64,000 nt of DNA from Flavobacterium panici (GTDB lineage Bacteria; Bacteroidota; Bacteroidia; Flavobacteriales; Flavobacteriaceae): positions 46,402 to 110,401 of the forward strand of contig NZ_CAIJDE010000060.1 of the NCBI RefSeq assembly GCF_903819335.1, in the 5' to 3' direction. Under the pieces are notes generated by a model. It was not told the origin of the DNA. It saw nothing but the letters and a program-made list of their open reading frames with translations, and searched no databases. The position numbers were made by a program, and so were the translations under genes. Within the stretch, counting starts at the first letter, position 1, and the number at the start of each line of letters is the position of its first letter. This document shows positions 1-7,206 of the stretch, one piece after another.

Positions 1-2015
1 AAAGTCAGTATGTATCTAGAATGTCTGTTAAAAACCTTGAAAACTCACAAGTTTACAATGTTGTAACTAAAGAATTAATTAAAGACCAGTTAGTAACAAA
101 CCAGGACGAGGCTTTAAAAAACGTTCCGGGTTTATACCAATTATGGGCAGCTACTAACCGTGCAGGTGACGGAGCATCTTGGTATTCACTTCGTGGATTT
201 ACTACACAGAGTTTGGTAAGAAACGGTCTTGCGGGAAAAGTAAACAGTAATACAGATGCTGTTAACCTTGAAAGAATTGAAGTTATAAAAGGGCCATCGG
301 CTACACTTTTTGGAAACGTAGTTTCTTCATACGGAGGATTAATCAACCGTGTGACTAAAAAACCTTTTGAAACTTTTGCTGGAGAAGTATCTTATCAAAA
401 CGGAAGCTATGGTTTTAACCGTTTAACTGCTGATGTTAATACTCCGATCAACGACGACAATACAGCTTTATTCAGATTAAATGCTGCTTTTGGAAATGCC
501 AATACTTTTCAGGATTTCGGTTACTCAAAAAGCTTTTTTGTAGCACCATCTTTCTCTTATAAAGTAAATGATAAACTTACCATTTCTATTGATGCAGAAA
601 TAGGAAACCAGGATAACTCGGGTATGCCTCTAATTTATTTTGGTGCAGCTCCATCTCAGTTAGGAATAAGCAATGCTAAAGATCTTGACATCAACTTTAA
701 AAGATCATTTTTAGGAGACGAATTTGTGATGAATACTAAAACATTAAATGTTTTTGCACAGGCTTTATACCAAATGTCTGAAAAATGGACTTCACAAACT
801 GTATTTAGCAGCAGTTCTAATAAAGCAACTGGTTTGCAAACATGGTTTTACCTTTTACCAAACCAACAATTATCAAGAAATGCATGGGATGCAAATGGTA
901 GAGATAATGCTATCGAATTCCAACAAAACTTTAATGGTGATTTCAACATTGGATCCATGAGAAACCGCTTTTTAGTAGGTGGTGATATTTATTACGGTTC
1001 AAATAATTTAGTATTCAAAAATATCAAAAATTATGCTGCGTATGATGTAATCAATTATACAGGAACTGCAGCTAATTATTATGACTTTAATCCAACAAAT
1101 GTAAGGAATAGGATTTCTGGAAATGATAATGATCCATATACCAGCAACAGCGCGGTAACAACTTACAGTGCGTATGTTGCAGATGCCATTAACATTACAG
1201 AAAGATTAATTCTTTCGGCAGCAGTACGTTTTGATCATTTTGAAAATCAAGGATCATTTGACCCTCTTTCAGGTACAGAGGCTGGCAAATTTTCTCAAAA
1301 TGCATTCTCGCCAAAATTTGGTGCTGTTTTTCAAATCTTAAAAGATCAGTTATCAGTATTTGGTAACTACCAAAATAGTTTTAAAAACGTTGGATTTGCA
1401 AGTGCAAATGAAGGAGGTTCTCTTGTATTGAAACAATTTGACCCTGAAAGAGCAAACCAGTTTGAGTTTGGTGTTAAAGCAAATGCTTTCCAAAATAAAC
1501 TAAGTGCTACAATTAGTTACTATAACATCAAAGTAAAAGATATCGTAACTTCTGACCCAAGCTTACCAAATGCAAGCATACAAAACGGGACACAATTTAG
1601 TAAAGGTTTTGAATTAGAAATTACAGCAAACCCAATCCCTGGATTAAACTTACTTGTGGGTTATGCAAAAAATGATTCTGAGTTAAATGATCTAAGACCT
1701 ATAACTGCTGGGCCGGAAAATTTAATCAACTACTGGTTTAGCTACAACCTTCAAACAACAAAACTAAAAGGATTAGGTTTAGGATTTGGTGGTAACTATG
1801 GAGATGCTACATACGTTTACAATGCTGGACCAACTGAAACTTTTGAACTTCCTTCATATTCTGTAGTAAATGCTGCATTGTATTACGATCAGCCTAAATA
1901 CAGAGTATCATTAAAAGTAAATAACCTTACAGACGAATTATACTTTAATGGTTATTCAACAATAAACGTTCAGGCTCCACGTACATTAATGGGAAGCATA
2001 GCGTATAAATTCTAA
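1..2015 (+). CDS. TonB-dependent siderophore receptor, 5' partial
   Basis: Outer-membrane receptor that would take up a ferric siderophore using TonB energy. The frame is open to the window edge: codons before the first ATG (position 21) read SQYVSR, so the true start lies upstream and the signal peptide and beginning of the plug are missing. The plug is visible (LERIEVIKGPSATLFG, then GGLINRVTKKP), followed by a long beta-barrel of alternating aromatic and polar strands. It ends in a typical barrel strand with C-terminal Phe (GSIAYKF). The FhuA/FpvA-like plug (QVYNVVTKELIKDQ, then SLRGF) favours a hydroxamate-type substrate. It lies just upstream of siderophore biosynthesis genes, so it probably recovers that product or a similar xenosiderophore; this pairing is inferred. 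Confidence 0.9.
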   Translation, partial: SQYVSRMSVKNLENSQVYNVVTKELIKDQLVTNQDEALKNVPGLYQLWAATNRAGDGASWYSLRGFTTQSLVRNGLAGKVNSNTDAVNLERIEVIKGPSATLFGNVVSSYGGLINRVTKKPFETFAGEVSYQNGSYGFNRLTADVNTPINDDNTALFRLNAAFGNANTFQDFGYSKSFFVAPSFSYKVNDKLTISIDAEIGNQDNSGMPLIYFGAAPSQLGISNAKDLDINFKRSFLGDEFVMNTKTLNVFAQALYQMSEKWTSQTVFSSSSNKATGLQTWFYLLPNQQLSRNAWDANGRDNAIEFQQNFNGDFNIGSMRNRFLVGGDIYYGSNNLVFKNIKNYAAYDVINYTGTAANYYDFNPTNVRNRISGNDNDPYTSNSAVTTYSAYVADAINITERLILSAAVRFDHFENQGSFDPLSGTEAGKFSQNAFSPKFGAVFQILKDQLSVFGNYQNSFKNVGFASANEGGSLVLKQFDPERANQFEFGVKANAFQNKLSATISYYNIKVKDIVTSDPSLPNASIQNGTQFSKGFELEITANPIPGLNLLVGYAKNDSELNDLRPITAGPENLINYWFSYNLQTTKLKGLGLGFGGNYGDATYVYNAGPTETFELPSYSVVNAALYYDQPKYRVSLKVNNLTDELYFNGYSTINVQAPRTLMGSIAYKF

Positions 2016-2044
2016 GCGAATTTAAAAGCAAAATAATAGTAAAG

Positions 2045-2072
2045 AAGCCCGGACAATGTCCGGGCTTTTTTT
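2045..2072 (+). terminator. Rho-independent terminator of the receptor gene
   Basis: A 10-bp perfect stem (AAGCCCGGAC / GTCCGGGCTT) with loop AAT is followed directly by a T run. It sits 30 bases after the receptor stop codon. Confidence 0.9.
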
Positions 2073-2169
2073 GTTTTAGTACATTCAGCTTATCACAAAA
2101 AACTATTATGATTATAAGAAAAAAACTATTTTTTTACATTTAATAGATGCATAATATTCATTTTTATAT

Positions 2170-2194
2170 TACTTTTGTTTAGACTAAATCTAAA
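2170..2194 (+). promoter_or_regulatory. Promoter -7 element with overlapping inverted repeat
   Basis: TACTTTTG (2170-2177) fits the Bacteroidota -7 consensus TAnnTTTG. It is followed immediately by TTTAGA-CTAAA-TCTAAA (2178-2194), a 6-bp inverted repeat with a 5-base spacer that would cover the transcription start. The same inverted repeat recurs before the siderophore operon at 2973-2989, so a common repressor, possibly iron-responsive, is likely. The identity of that regulator is inference. Confidence 0.6.
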
Positions 2195-2202
2195 TAGTAA
2201 AA

Positions 2203-2829
2203 ATGAAAAATTTCCTTTTGGCCGATTCCGAAAACCTACACATAATTGGACTGAGGCACACACTTAAAAAGCTGGTAAAAACACCCAGTTTAAAAGTGGC
2301 AAATTCAAGAGAAGAATTGTTTAAGTGTTTGGATAAAAATAATATAGAATGTTTGATTATTGATCCCAATAATATCTTTTTGTTTTATGATGATGATCTC
2401 AGGATTATTAAATCAAATTATCCCAAATGCAAAATAATAATCCTTTCGTATTTTAAGAATAAACAAACCATTGACAGCTTCTTAAAAGATAACATAAACG
2501 GCTTCATATCAAAAGATTGTGAAGAACAAACCATTTTTGATGCCTTATATAAAATTCAGCACGGAGAACGTTATATATGTCACAAAACCTTAAATACATT
2601 TATTGATGTTTTTGCTCTGCCAACTTCCCAAAGTGATGAAAAACTGACACTAAGAGAGTTTGAAATCCTAAAAAAAATAGCGCAGGGAAACAACGGAAAA
2701 AGTATCGCTTCGCAGCTTTTTATCAGCATTCATACCTTCAGGACACATCGAAAAAACATCATGAAAAAAACAGGCAGGCATACAACTCCTGAACTAATAC
2801 TTTATGCATTAGAGAAAAAAATAAAGTAA
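2203..2829 (+). CDS. LuxR/NarL-type response regulator transcription factor
   Basis: A 208-residue cytoplasmic regulator. Residues 1-120 form a receiver-like domain with the putative phosphoacceptor Asp54 (CLIIDPNN) and the conserved Lys104 (GFISKD). The first acidic cluster is reduced to a single Asp8 (LADSE) instead of the usual pair, so phosphorylation may be weak or absent. Residues 145-208 are a LuxR HTH (LTLREFEILKKIAQGNNGKSIA, then THRKNIMKKTG). No sensor kinase is adjacent. Its position between a siderophore receptor and siderophore biosynthesis genes suggests it controls one or both, but nothing in the protein proves that. Confidence 0.85.
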   Translation: MKNFLLADSENLHIIGLRHTLKKLVKTPSLKVANSREELFKCLDKNNIECLIIDPNNIFLFYDDDLRIIKSNYPKCKIIILSYFKNKQTIDSFLKDNINGFISKDCEEQTIFDALYKIQHGERYICHKTLNTFIDVFALPTSQSDEKLTLREFEILKKIAQGNNGKSIASQLFISIHTFRTHRKNIMKKTGRHTTPELILYALEKKIK

Positions 2830-2869
2830 TTTTCGTATTATTTAAAAATATCTTATGCTTTGTTTCCTA

Positions 2870-2904
2870 CTATAATTGAGGTATTTTAACTACCTCAATT
2901 ATAG
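2870..2904 (+). terminator. Hairpin, probable terminator of the LuxR regulator gene
   Basis: A perfect 14-bp stem (CTATAATTGAGGTA / TACCTCAATTATAG) with a 7-base loop lies 40 bases after the regulator stop. The T tract begins a few bases later and is interrupted, so terminator strength is uncertain. Confidence 0.6.
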
Positions 2905-2929
2905 AAATAATTTTCCCTTTTTTATGGTA

Positions 2930-2989
2930 TTGATTTAATTTTCGTACAAATCTACATTTGTGAAAATTATTCTTTAGAATCAATCTAAA
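2930..2989 (+). promoter_or_regulatory. Promoter and putative operator of the siderophore operon
   Basis: TTG (2930-2932) and TACATTTG (2953-2960) are 20 bases apart, matching the Bacteroidota -33/-7 arrangement. TTTAGA-ATCAA-TCTAAA (2973-2989) lies just downstream of the expected transcription start, where a bound repressor would block initiation. The operon's first ATG is at 3001. Confidence 0.7.
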
Positions 2990-3000
2990 TAAATACCACA

Positions 3001-4533
3001 ATGGAGGCACAAGAAAAATTAGAAACAATACTGCAAGAAGTCATAATTGAAAATGCGCACGATAAACATGTTTTTTCTAACAACAATAAATCAATCGGGA
3101 TTTATAAGAAAAGCATGAAAAAGGCCATTAAAACAATTGGAAATCATTTAAAAGAAAGAGATACACCATTTACCGGAACCAGTATTTCGACAATTAAGCA
3201 AAGAATCGACAACATTTATCTTGAAGAAAATAAGAGAGGAAAAAGCCTGGATTATGTTCTGGATGAATTAAAAGATATTTATTTAGATGATTGTATTCAT
3301 TTTCACAATCCCAAATACATAGCACATCTTAATTGCCCCATTCTAACGCCAACACTTGTGGCTGAAGCTTTTGTATCATCTTTAAATTCTTCGATGGATA
3401 CGTACGATCAAAGTACTGGGGCGACTTTCATCGAATTAAAATTAGTGGAATGGACGCTTGATAAACTGGGTTATCCTGAAAATGCCGACGGAATTTTTAC
3501 CAGCGGCGGAACGCAATCTAACATGATGGGATTACTTTTGGCGAGAGATCATTACATCAAAAAACATTTCGGAATTGATCCGAAAATGGACGGACTTCCT
3601 CCTGAAGCTTCAAAATTCAGGGTTTTATGTTCAGAAGTTAGCCACTTTAGTTTAAAGAAAAATCTAAGTCTTTTAGGTTTAGGACAAAATGCTGTGATTC
3701 CTGTTGCTGTAGATCCTGATTTTAAAATGAATACAAGTGCTTTAAAAAAGGTGATTCAGCAGCAAAAAGATTTAGGAAATATTCCAATTGCGATTGTAGG
3801 AACAGCCGGAACAACAGATTTTGGTTCTATAGATCCATTGGCAGAAATTGCTTCAGTTGCCAATGAAAACGATATTTGGTTTCACGTTGATGCGGCTTAT
3901 GGCGGCGGATTATTAATCAGCAATCTTCATAAAGAAAAATTAAGCGGAATCGAATTATCAGATTCTGTGACAATCGATTATCACAAAACTTTTTATCAGC
4001 CCGTAAGTTCAAGCGGTTTTTTTATGAGAGATAAATCATTTGTAGATTATATCAAATACCACGCTGATTATCTGAACTCTAAAGAACAGGAAGACGAAGG
4101 AATTCCAAACATGGTAAAAAAATCAATTCAAACGACACGCCGTTTTGATGCCTTAAAATTGTGGTTTACGCTGAGAATGATAGGAACGGAAGGTTTGAGT
4201 TCTTATATGGAAAAAGCAATCTCAAACGCTCAATTTACTGCAGATTTACTAAGAAACAGAGAAGATTTCGAAATCATTCATAAACCTGAAATCAGTGCTA
4301 TTGTCTTTCGTTATACACCTTTTACAGGAAACGGAAATTCGTATTGCGGCATCAACAGTTATATTCGTAAAGCTATTTTTAACGAAGGTAAAGCCATAAT
4401 TACCAGCACAAAAGTCTACAACGAAGTGTTCTTGAAATTCACTTTATTAAACCCGTTAACAACCCCAAAAGATATTGAAGAAATCATCGATTTGATTGTA
4501 TATCACGGAAATGAATATTCATTAAAAAATTAA
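3001..4533 (+). CDS. PLP-dependent group II amino-acid decarboxylase of siderophore biosynthesis
   Basis: It converts a basic amino acid (lysine, ornithine or diaminobutyrate) to the diamine used as siderophore backbone. The fold-type I decarboxylase signatures are present: HVDAAYGG with the PLP-pairing Asp297, and DYHKTFYQP with the Schiff-base Lys329. The TSGGTQSN motif binds PLP phosphate. The 510-residue length fits the DesA/RhbB/BibA group. It is the first gene of the operon, six bases before the N-hydroxylase gene. No diaminobutyrate aminotransferase is nearby, which argues for lysine (giving cadaverine) or ornithine (giving putrescine) rather than diaminobutyrate; this substrate call is inference. 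Confidence 0.9.
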   Translation: MEAQEKLETILQEVIIENAHDKHVFSNNNKSIGIYKKSMKKAIKTIGNHLKERDTPFTGTSISTIKQRIDNIYLEENKRGKSLDYVLDELKDIYLDDCIHFHNPKYIAHLNCPILTPTLVAEAFVSSLNSSMDTYDQSTGATFIELKLVEWTLDKLGYPENADGIFTSGGTQSNMMGLLLARDHYIKKHFGIDPKMDGLPPEASKFRVLCSEVSHFSLKKNLSLLGLGQNAVIPVAVDPDFKMNTSALKKVIQQQKDLGNIPIAIVGTAGTTDFGSIDPLAEIASVANENDIWFHVDAAYGGGLLISNLHKEKLSGIELSDSVTIDYHKTFYQPVSSSGFFMRDKSFVDYIKYHADYLNSKEQEDEGIPNMVKKSIQTTRRFDALKLWFTLRMIGTEGLSSYMEKAISNAQFTADLLRNREDFEIIHKPEISAIVFRYTPFTGNGNSYCGINSYIRKAIFNEGKAIITSTKVYNEVFLKFTLLNPLTTPKDIEEIIDLIVYHGNEYSLKN

Positions 4534-4539
4534 AATAAA

Positions 4540-5871
4540 ATGCAAAACAAAATATACGATTTCATAGCCGTTGGAGTAGGGCCTTTCAATTTAAGTCTGG
4601 CTTGTTTAACAGCACCAATTGAAAATTTGAACGGATTATTTTTCGATAAAAATGAATCCTTCAACTGGCATCCAGGAATGTTGCTGCAAGACACAACATT
4701 ACAAATTCCGTTTCTGGCAGATTTAGTGACTTTAGCAGACCCAACGAGTCCGTTTAGTTTTTTGAATTACATCAAAGAACAAGGAAAAATGTATTCCTTT
4801 TACATTCGTGAAAATTTCTTGTTACTGAGAAATGAATACAACCAATATTGTCAATGGGCGATTAAAAAGTTACCCAATATTCATTTTAATACTGAAGTTA
4901 CAAGAATTGAATACGATGAAAATCAGCAGCTTTATATTGTAACTACACTTTCTACAAAAACAAATGCTGCGACAATTTACAAAACCAAAAAGATTGTTTT
5001 AGGAACCGGAACAGCACCGCATATTCCAAAATCTTGTCAATCTTTAAAAGGAAAAGCAATTCATTCCTCAGCTTATATCCAAAATAAAGCTTCACTTCAA
5101 AAACAAAAATCAATCACGGTTTTAGGAAGCGGACAAAGTGCTGCCGAAGTTTTCAACGATTTATTACAGGAAATAGATGTTTACGGATATCAGTTAAACT
5201 GGATTACAAGATCGTCAAGATTTTTTCCAATGGATTACAGCAAGTTAACGCTCGAAATGACTTCTCCAGAATACGTAGATTATTTCTACAATCTTCCATC
5301 AGACAAAAGAGATCATTTGTTGAAGAATCAGAAATTATTATACAAAGGAATTAATAAAGATCTAATTGCCACAATTTTTGATACTATTTACAGTAAAAAA
5401 GTAATTACGGAGATTGATGTGAATTTAAGAACAAATGCGGCTTGTACTAAAGGAACTTACGATGAAATAAACCAATCTTTTGAGTTGGAATTGCATCAGG
5501 TGGAACAAGATAAAAGATACCGCCACAAAACCGATGCATTGGTTTTGGCAACAGGTTACGGCTACAAATTGCCTCAGTTTTTAGAAGGAATTGCGAACCG
5601 AATTCAATGGGACGAAAAAGGTCGTTTTGCAACGAACAGAAATTACTCAATTGACAATAATGGGAACGAAGTTTTTGTACAAAACGCTGAATTACATACA
5701 CATGGTTTTGTAACACCCGATTTAGGAATGGCTTGTTACCGAAACTCATACATCATTAAAGAAATTACCGGAGTGGAGCATTATGCTGTAGAAACCAAAA
5801 TTGCTTTTCAGGAATTTGGTGTTCCCGCAGCAGAAGTGATTGAATCTCCGGCATTTGAAACTATCGCATAA
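4540..5871 (+). CDS. FAD/NADPH-dependent lysine/ornithine (diamine) N-monooxygenase
   Basis: A 443-residue flavin monooxygenase of the IucD/AlcA/DesB family that hydroxylates the free amine to form the future hydroxamate. The FAD site is at the N terminus (VGVGPFNLSL, Gly12-x-Gly14-x-x-Asn17). The NADPH site is GSGQSAAE from Gly196. The family's C-terminal LATGYGY motif is also present. Coupled with the decarboxylase six bases upstream, the likely substrate is the decarboxylated diamine, as in desferrioxamine and bisucaberin assembly. The next gene begins two bases after the stop, so translation is probably coupled. Confidence 0.92.
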   Translation: MQNKIYDFIAVGVGPFNLSLACLTAPIENLNGLFFDKNESFNWHPGMLLQDTTLQIPFLADLVTLADPTSPFSFLNYIKEQGKMYSFYIRENFLLLRNEYNQYCQWAIKKLPNIHFNTEVTRIEYDENQQLYIVTTLSTKTNAATIYKTKKIVLGTGTAPHIPKSCQSLKGKAIHSSAYIQNKASLQKQKSITVLGSGQSAAEVFNDLLQEIDVYGYQLNWITRSSRFFPMDYSKLTLEMTSPEYVDYFYNLPSDKRDHLLKNQKLLYKGINKDLIATIFDTIYSKKVITEIDVNLRTNAACTKGTYDEINQSFELELHQVEQDKRYRHKTDALVLATGYGYKLPQFLEGIANRIQWDEKGRFATNRNYSIDNNGNEVFVQNAELHTHGFVTPDLGMACYRNSYIIKEITGVEHYAVETKIAFQEFGVPAAEVIESPAFETIA

Positions 5872-5873
5872 TT

Positions 5874-6989
5874 ATGGAAGCAGAACAACAAAAAAAGAGA
5901 GTTTTGGCAATAGATTTTGCCAGAGGAACAAGTGTAATCTTAATGATGATGGTGCACACCATGCTTATTTATGGTACAATCGCCACACAAACCAACACTG
6001 TTTTAGGAGAAATTATTTTATGGTTAGGCCGCGGCACAACTATGTTTTTGGTCAGTATGGGAATTTCTTTTGTACTATCAAGAAGACAAAGTTTTCTGGC
6101 CGTTTGCAAAAGGGCTTTATACATTCTGGCTGTTGGTTACGGAATGAATATTTTAAAATTTCTGGTTCCTGAATTTATTTTTGGCGGACTTCCCGAAGCT
6201 TTTATTTCGGCTTATGGCTTGCAATCGGGAACATTAGAAACAGGAATTTTCTTTTTGCTTTTAGGTGATATTTTGCAATTGGCCGGAATCACTTTGTTTA
6301 TTATGGGGCTTATAAATCATTTTAGCAAAAGCAAATATGTTCCGTTAATCGTAGCTATAGCAATCATTTCGATTTCTAAAGAATTAAGCGGTTTCAGAGT
6401 CGGAATCTTGGGCATAGATTATATCTGCGATTTACTTTTCAGCAATCAGTTTAATGTTTATTTTCCTGTTTTCCCGTGGAGCGCTTTCATTTTAATCGGC
6501 ATGTTTTTGGGAAGATGGTACAAAGAACTCAACGAAAATCAGGAAGTATTTTTTAAGAAAATGTTATTCGTAGGTTTAGCTTTTATCGCCGTTGGCGGAA
6601 TTCTAAACTTCTCAAATCCAGAATATCATTTTGGAGATTATTACCATTTAGGACCTGGCGGAAGCATTTTATTACTCGGAACAAACCTTGTTTTATATTG
6701 GTTTGTGAACATCATTGTAAAGCTGTTTAACGAAAACAATCCAGTGTTTAATTTATTGACTTTCTGCAGTAAACACGTAACAAGTTTATACGTAATTCAA
6801 TGGGTTTTGATCAATTGGGGCATGTATGTTTTAGGTTTTTGGGAACACGATCAATGGTTTGTTTTAAGTTTATTCCCAGTTGTAATTGCCACAAGTATAA
6901 GTATTCAGTTGATTTATAATGGAATCAAAACACTTTTTAAAACCAAATGGAGCAATAAAGACAGCAATGAATTAATTGTAAATAGTTAG
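5874..6989 (+). CDS. Integral-membrane acyltransferase, HGSNAT/DUF1624-like
   Basis: A 371-residue polytopic membrane protein with about nine to ten hydrophobic segments. Its N-terminal IDFARGTSVILMMMVHTM resembles the start of the heparan-alpha-glucosaminide N-acetyltransferase-like family (DUF1624), with the Arg-Gly and His typical of membrane acyl-transfer proteins. It starts two bases after the N-hydroxylase stop, so it belongs to the siderophore operon. Soluble AlcB-type acyltransferases are also encoded downstream, so this protein might modify the siderophore at the membrane, or help export it. The function in this context is unknown. Confidence 0.7.
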   Translation: MEAEQQKKRVLAIDFARGTSVILMMMVHTMLIYGTIATQTNTVLGEIILWLGRGTTMFLVSMGISFVLSRRQSFLAVCKRALYILAVGYGMNILKFLVPEFIFGGLPEAFISAYGLQSGTLETGIFFLLLGDILQLAGITLFIMGLINHFSKSKYVPLIVAIAIISISKELSGFRVGILGIDYICDLLFSNQFNVYFPVFPWSAFILIGMFLGRWYKELNENQEVFFKKMLFVGLAFIAVGGILNFSNPEYHFGDYYHLGPGGSILLLGTNLVLYWFVNIIVKLFNENNPVFNLLTFCSKHVTSLYVIQWVLINWGMYVLGFWEHDQWFVLSLFPVVIATSISIQLIYNGIKTLFKTKWSNKDSNELIVNS

Positions 6990-7004
6990 AATCAAAAATT
7001 GGAC

Positions 7005-7159
7005 GTAATTTATTTAAACACATAGAAACATAGATTTCTTTTTATTAAGATTGAAGCATGTTTTAGAAAATCTAGATTTTTTCACATAGCTATGTGTTTT
7101 ATTTAAAGTGAAACGCCTTTTTAAGCTATGAAAACTATGTTTCTATGTGTTTAAATTAC
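7005..7159. repeat. Nested palindromic intergenic repeat inside the siderophore locus
   Basis: The left arm (7005-7033, containing AAACACATAGAAACATAG) is repeated inverted at 7135-7159 (CTATGTTTCTATGTGTTT). A smaller palindrome, CACATAGCTATGTG, lies between them at 7083-7096. This occupies most of the 217-base gap between the membrane acyltransferase and the fused synthetase. The folded RNA could attenuate or stabilise the transcript, or mark a boundary between two transcription units. Confidence 0.75.
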
Positions 7160-7206
7160 ACGCAATGATTAAAATCTAAAATCAACAACCTAAAATCTAA
7201 AATCAA

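Noticed and set aside
16..2015. ATG at 21 as the true start of the receptor
   Set aside because: The frame is open to the window edge and the protein would lack its signal peptide.
5840..6172. Overlapping 110-codon plus-strand frame
   Set aside because: Low-complexity shadow of the membrane acyltransferase gene, with no domain or start signal.
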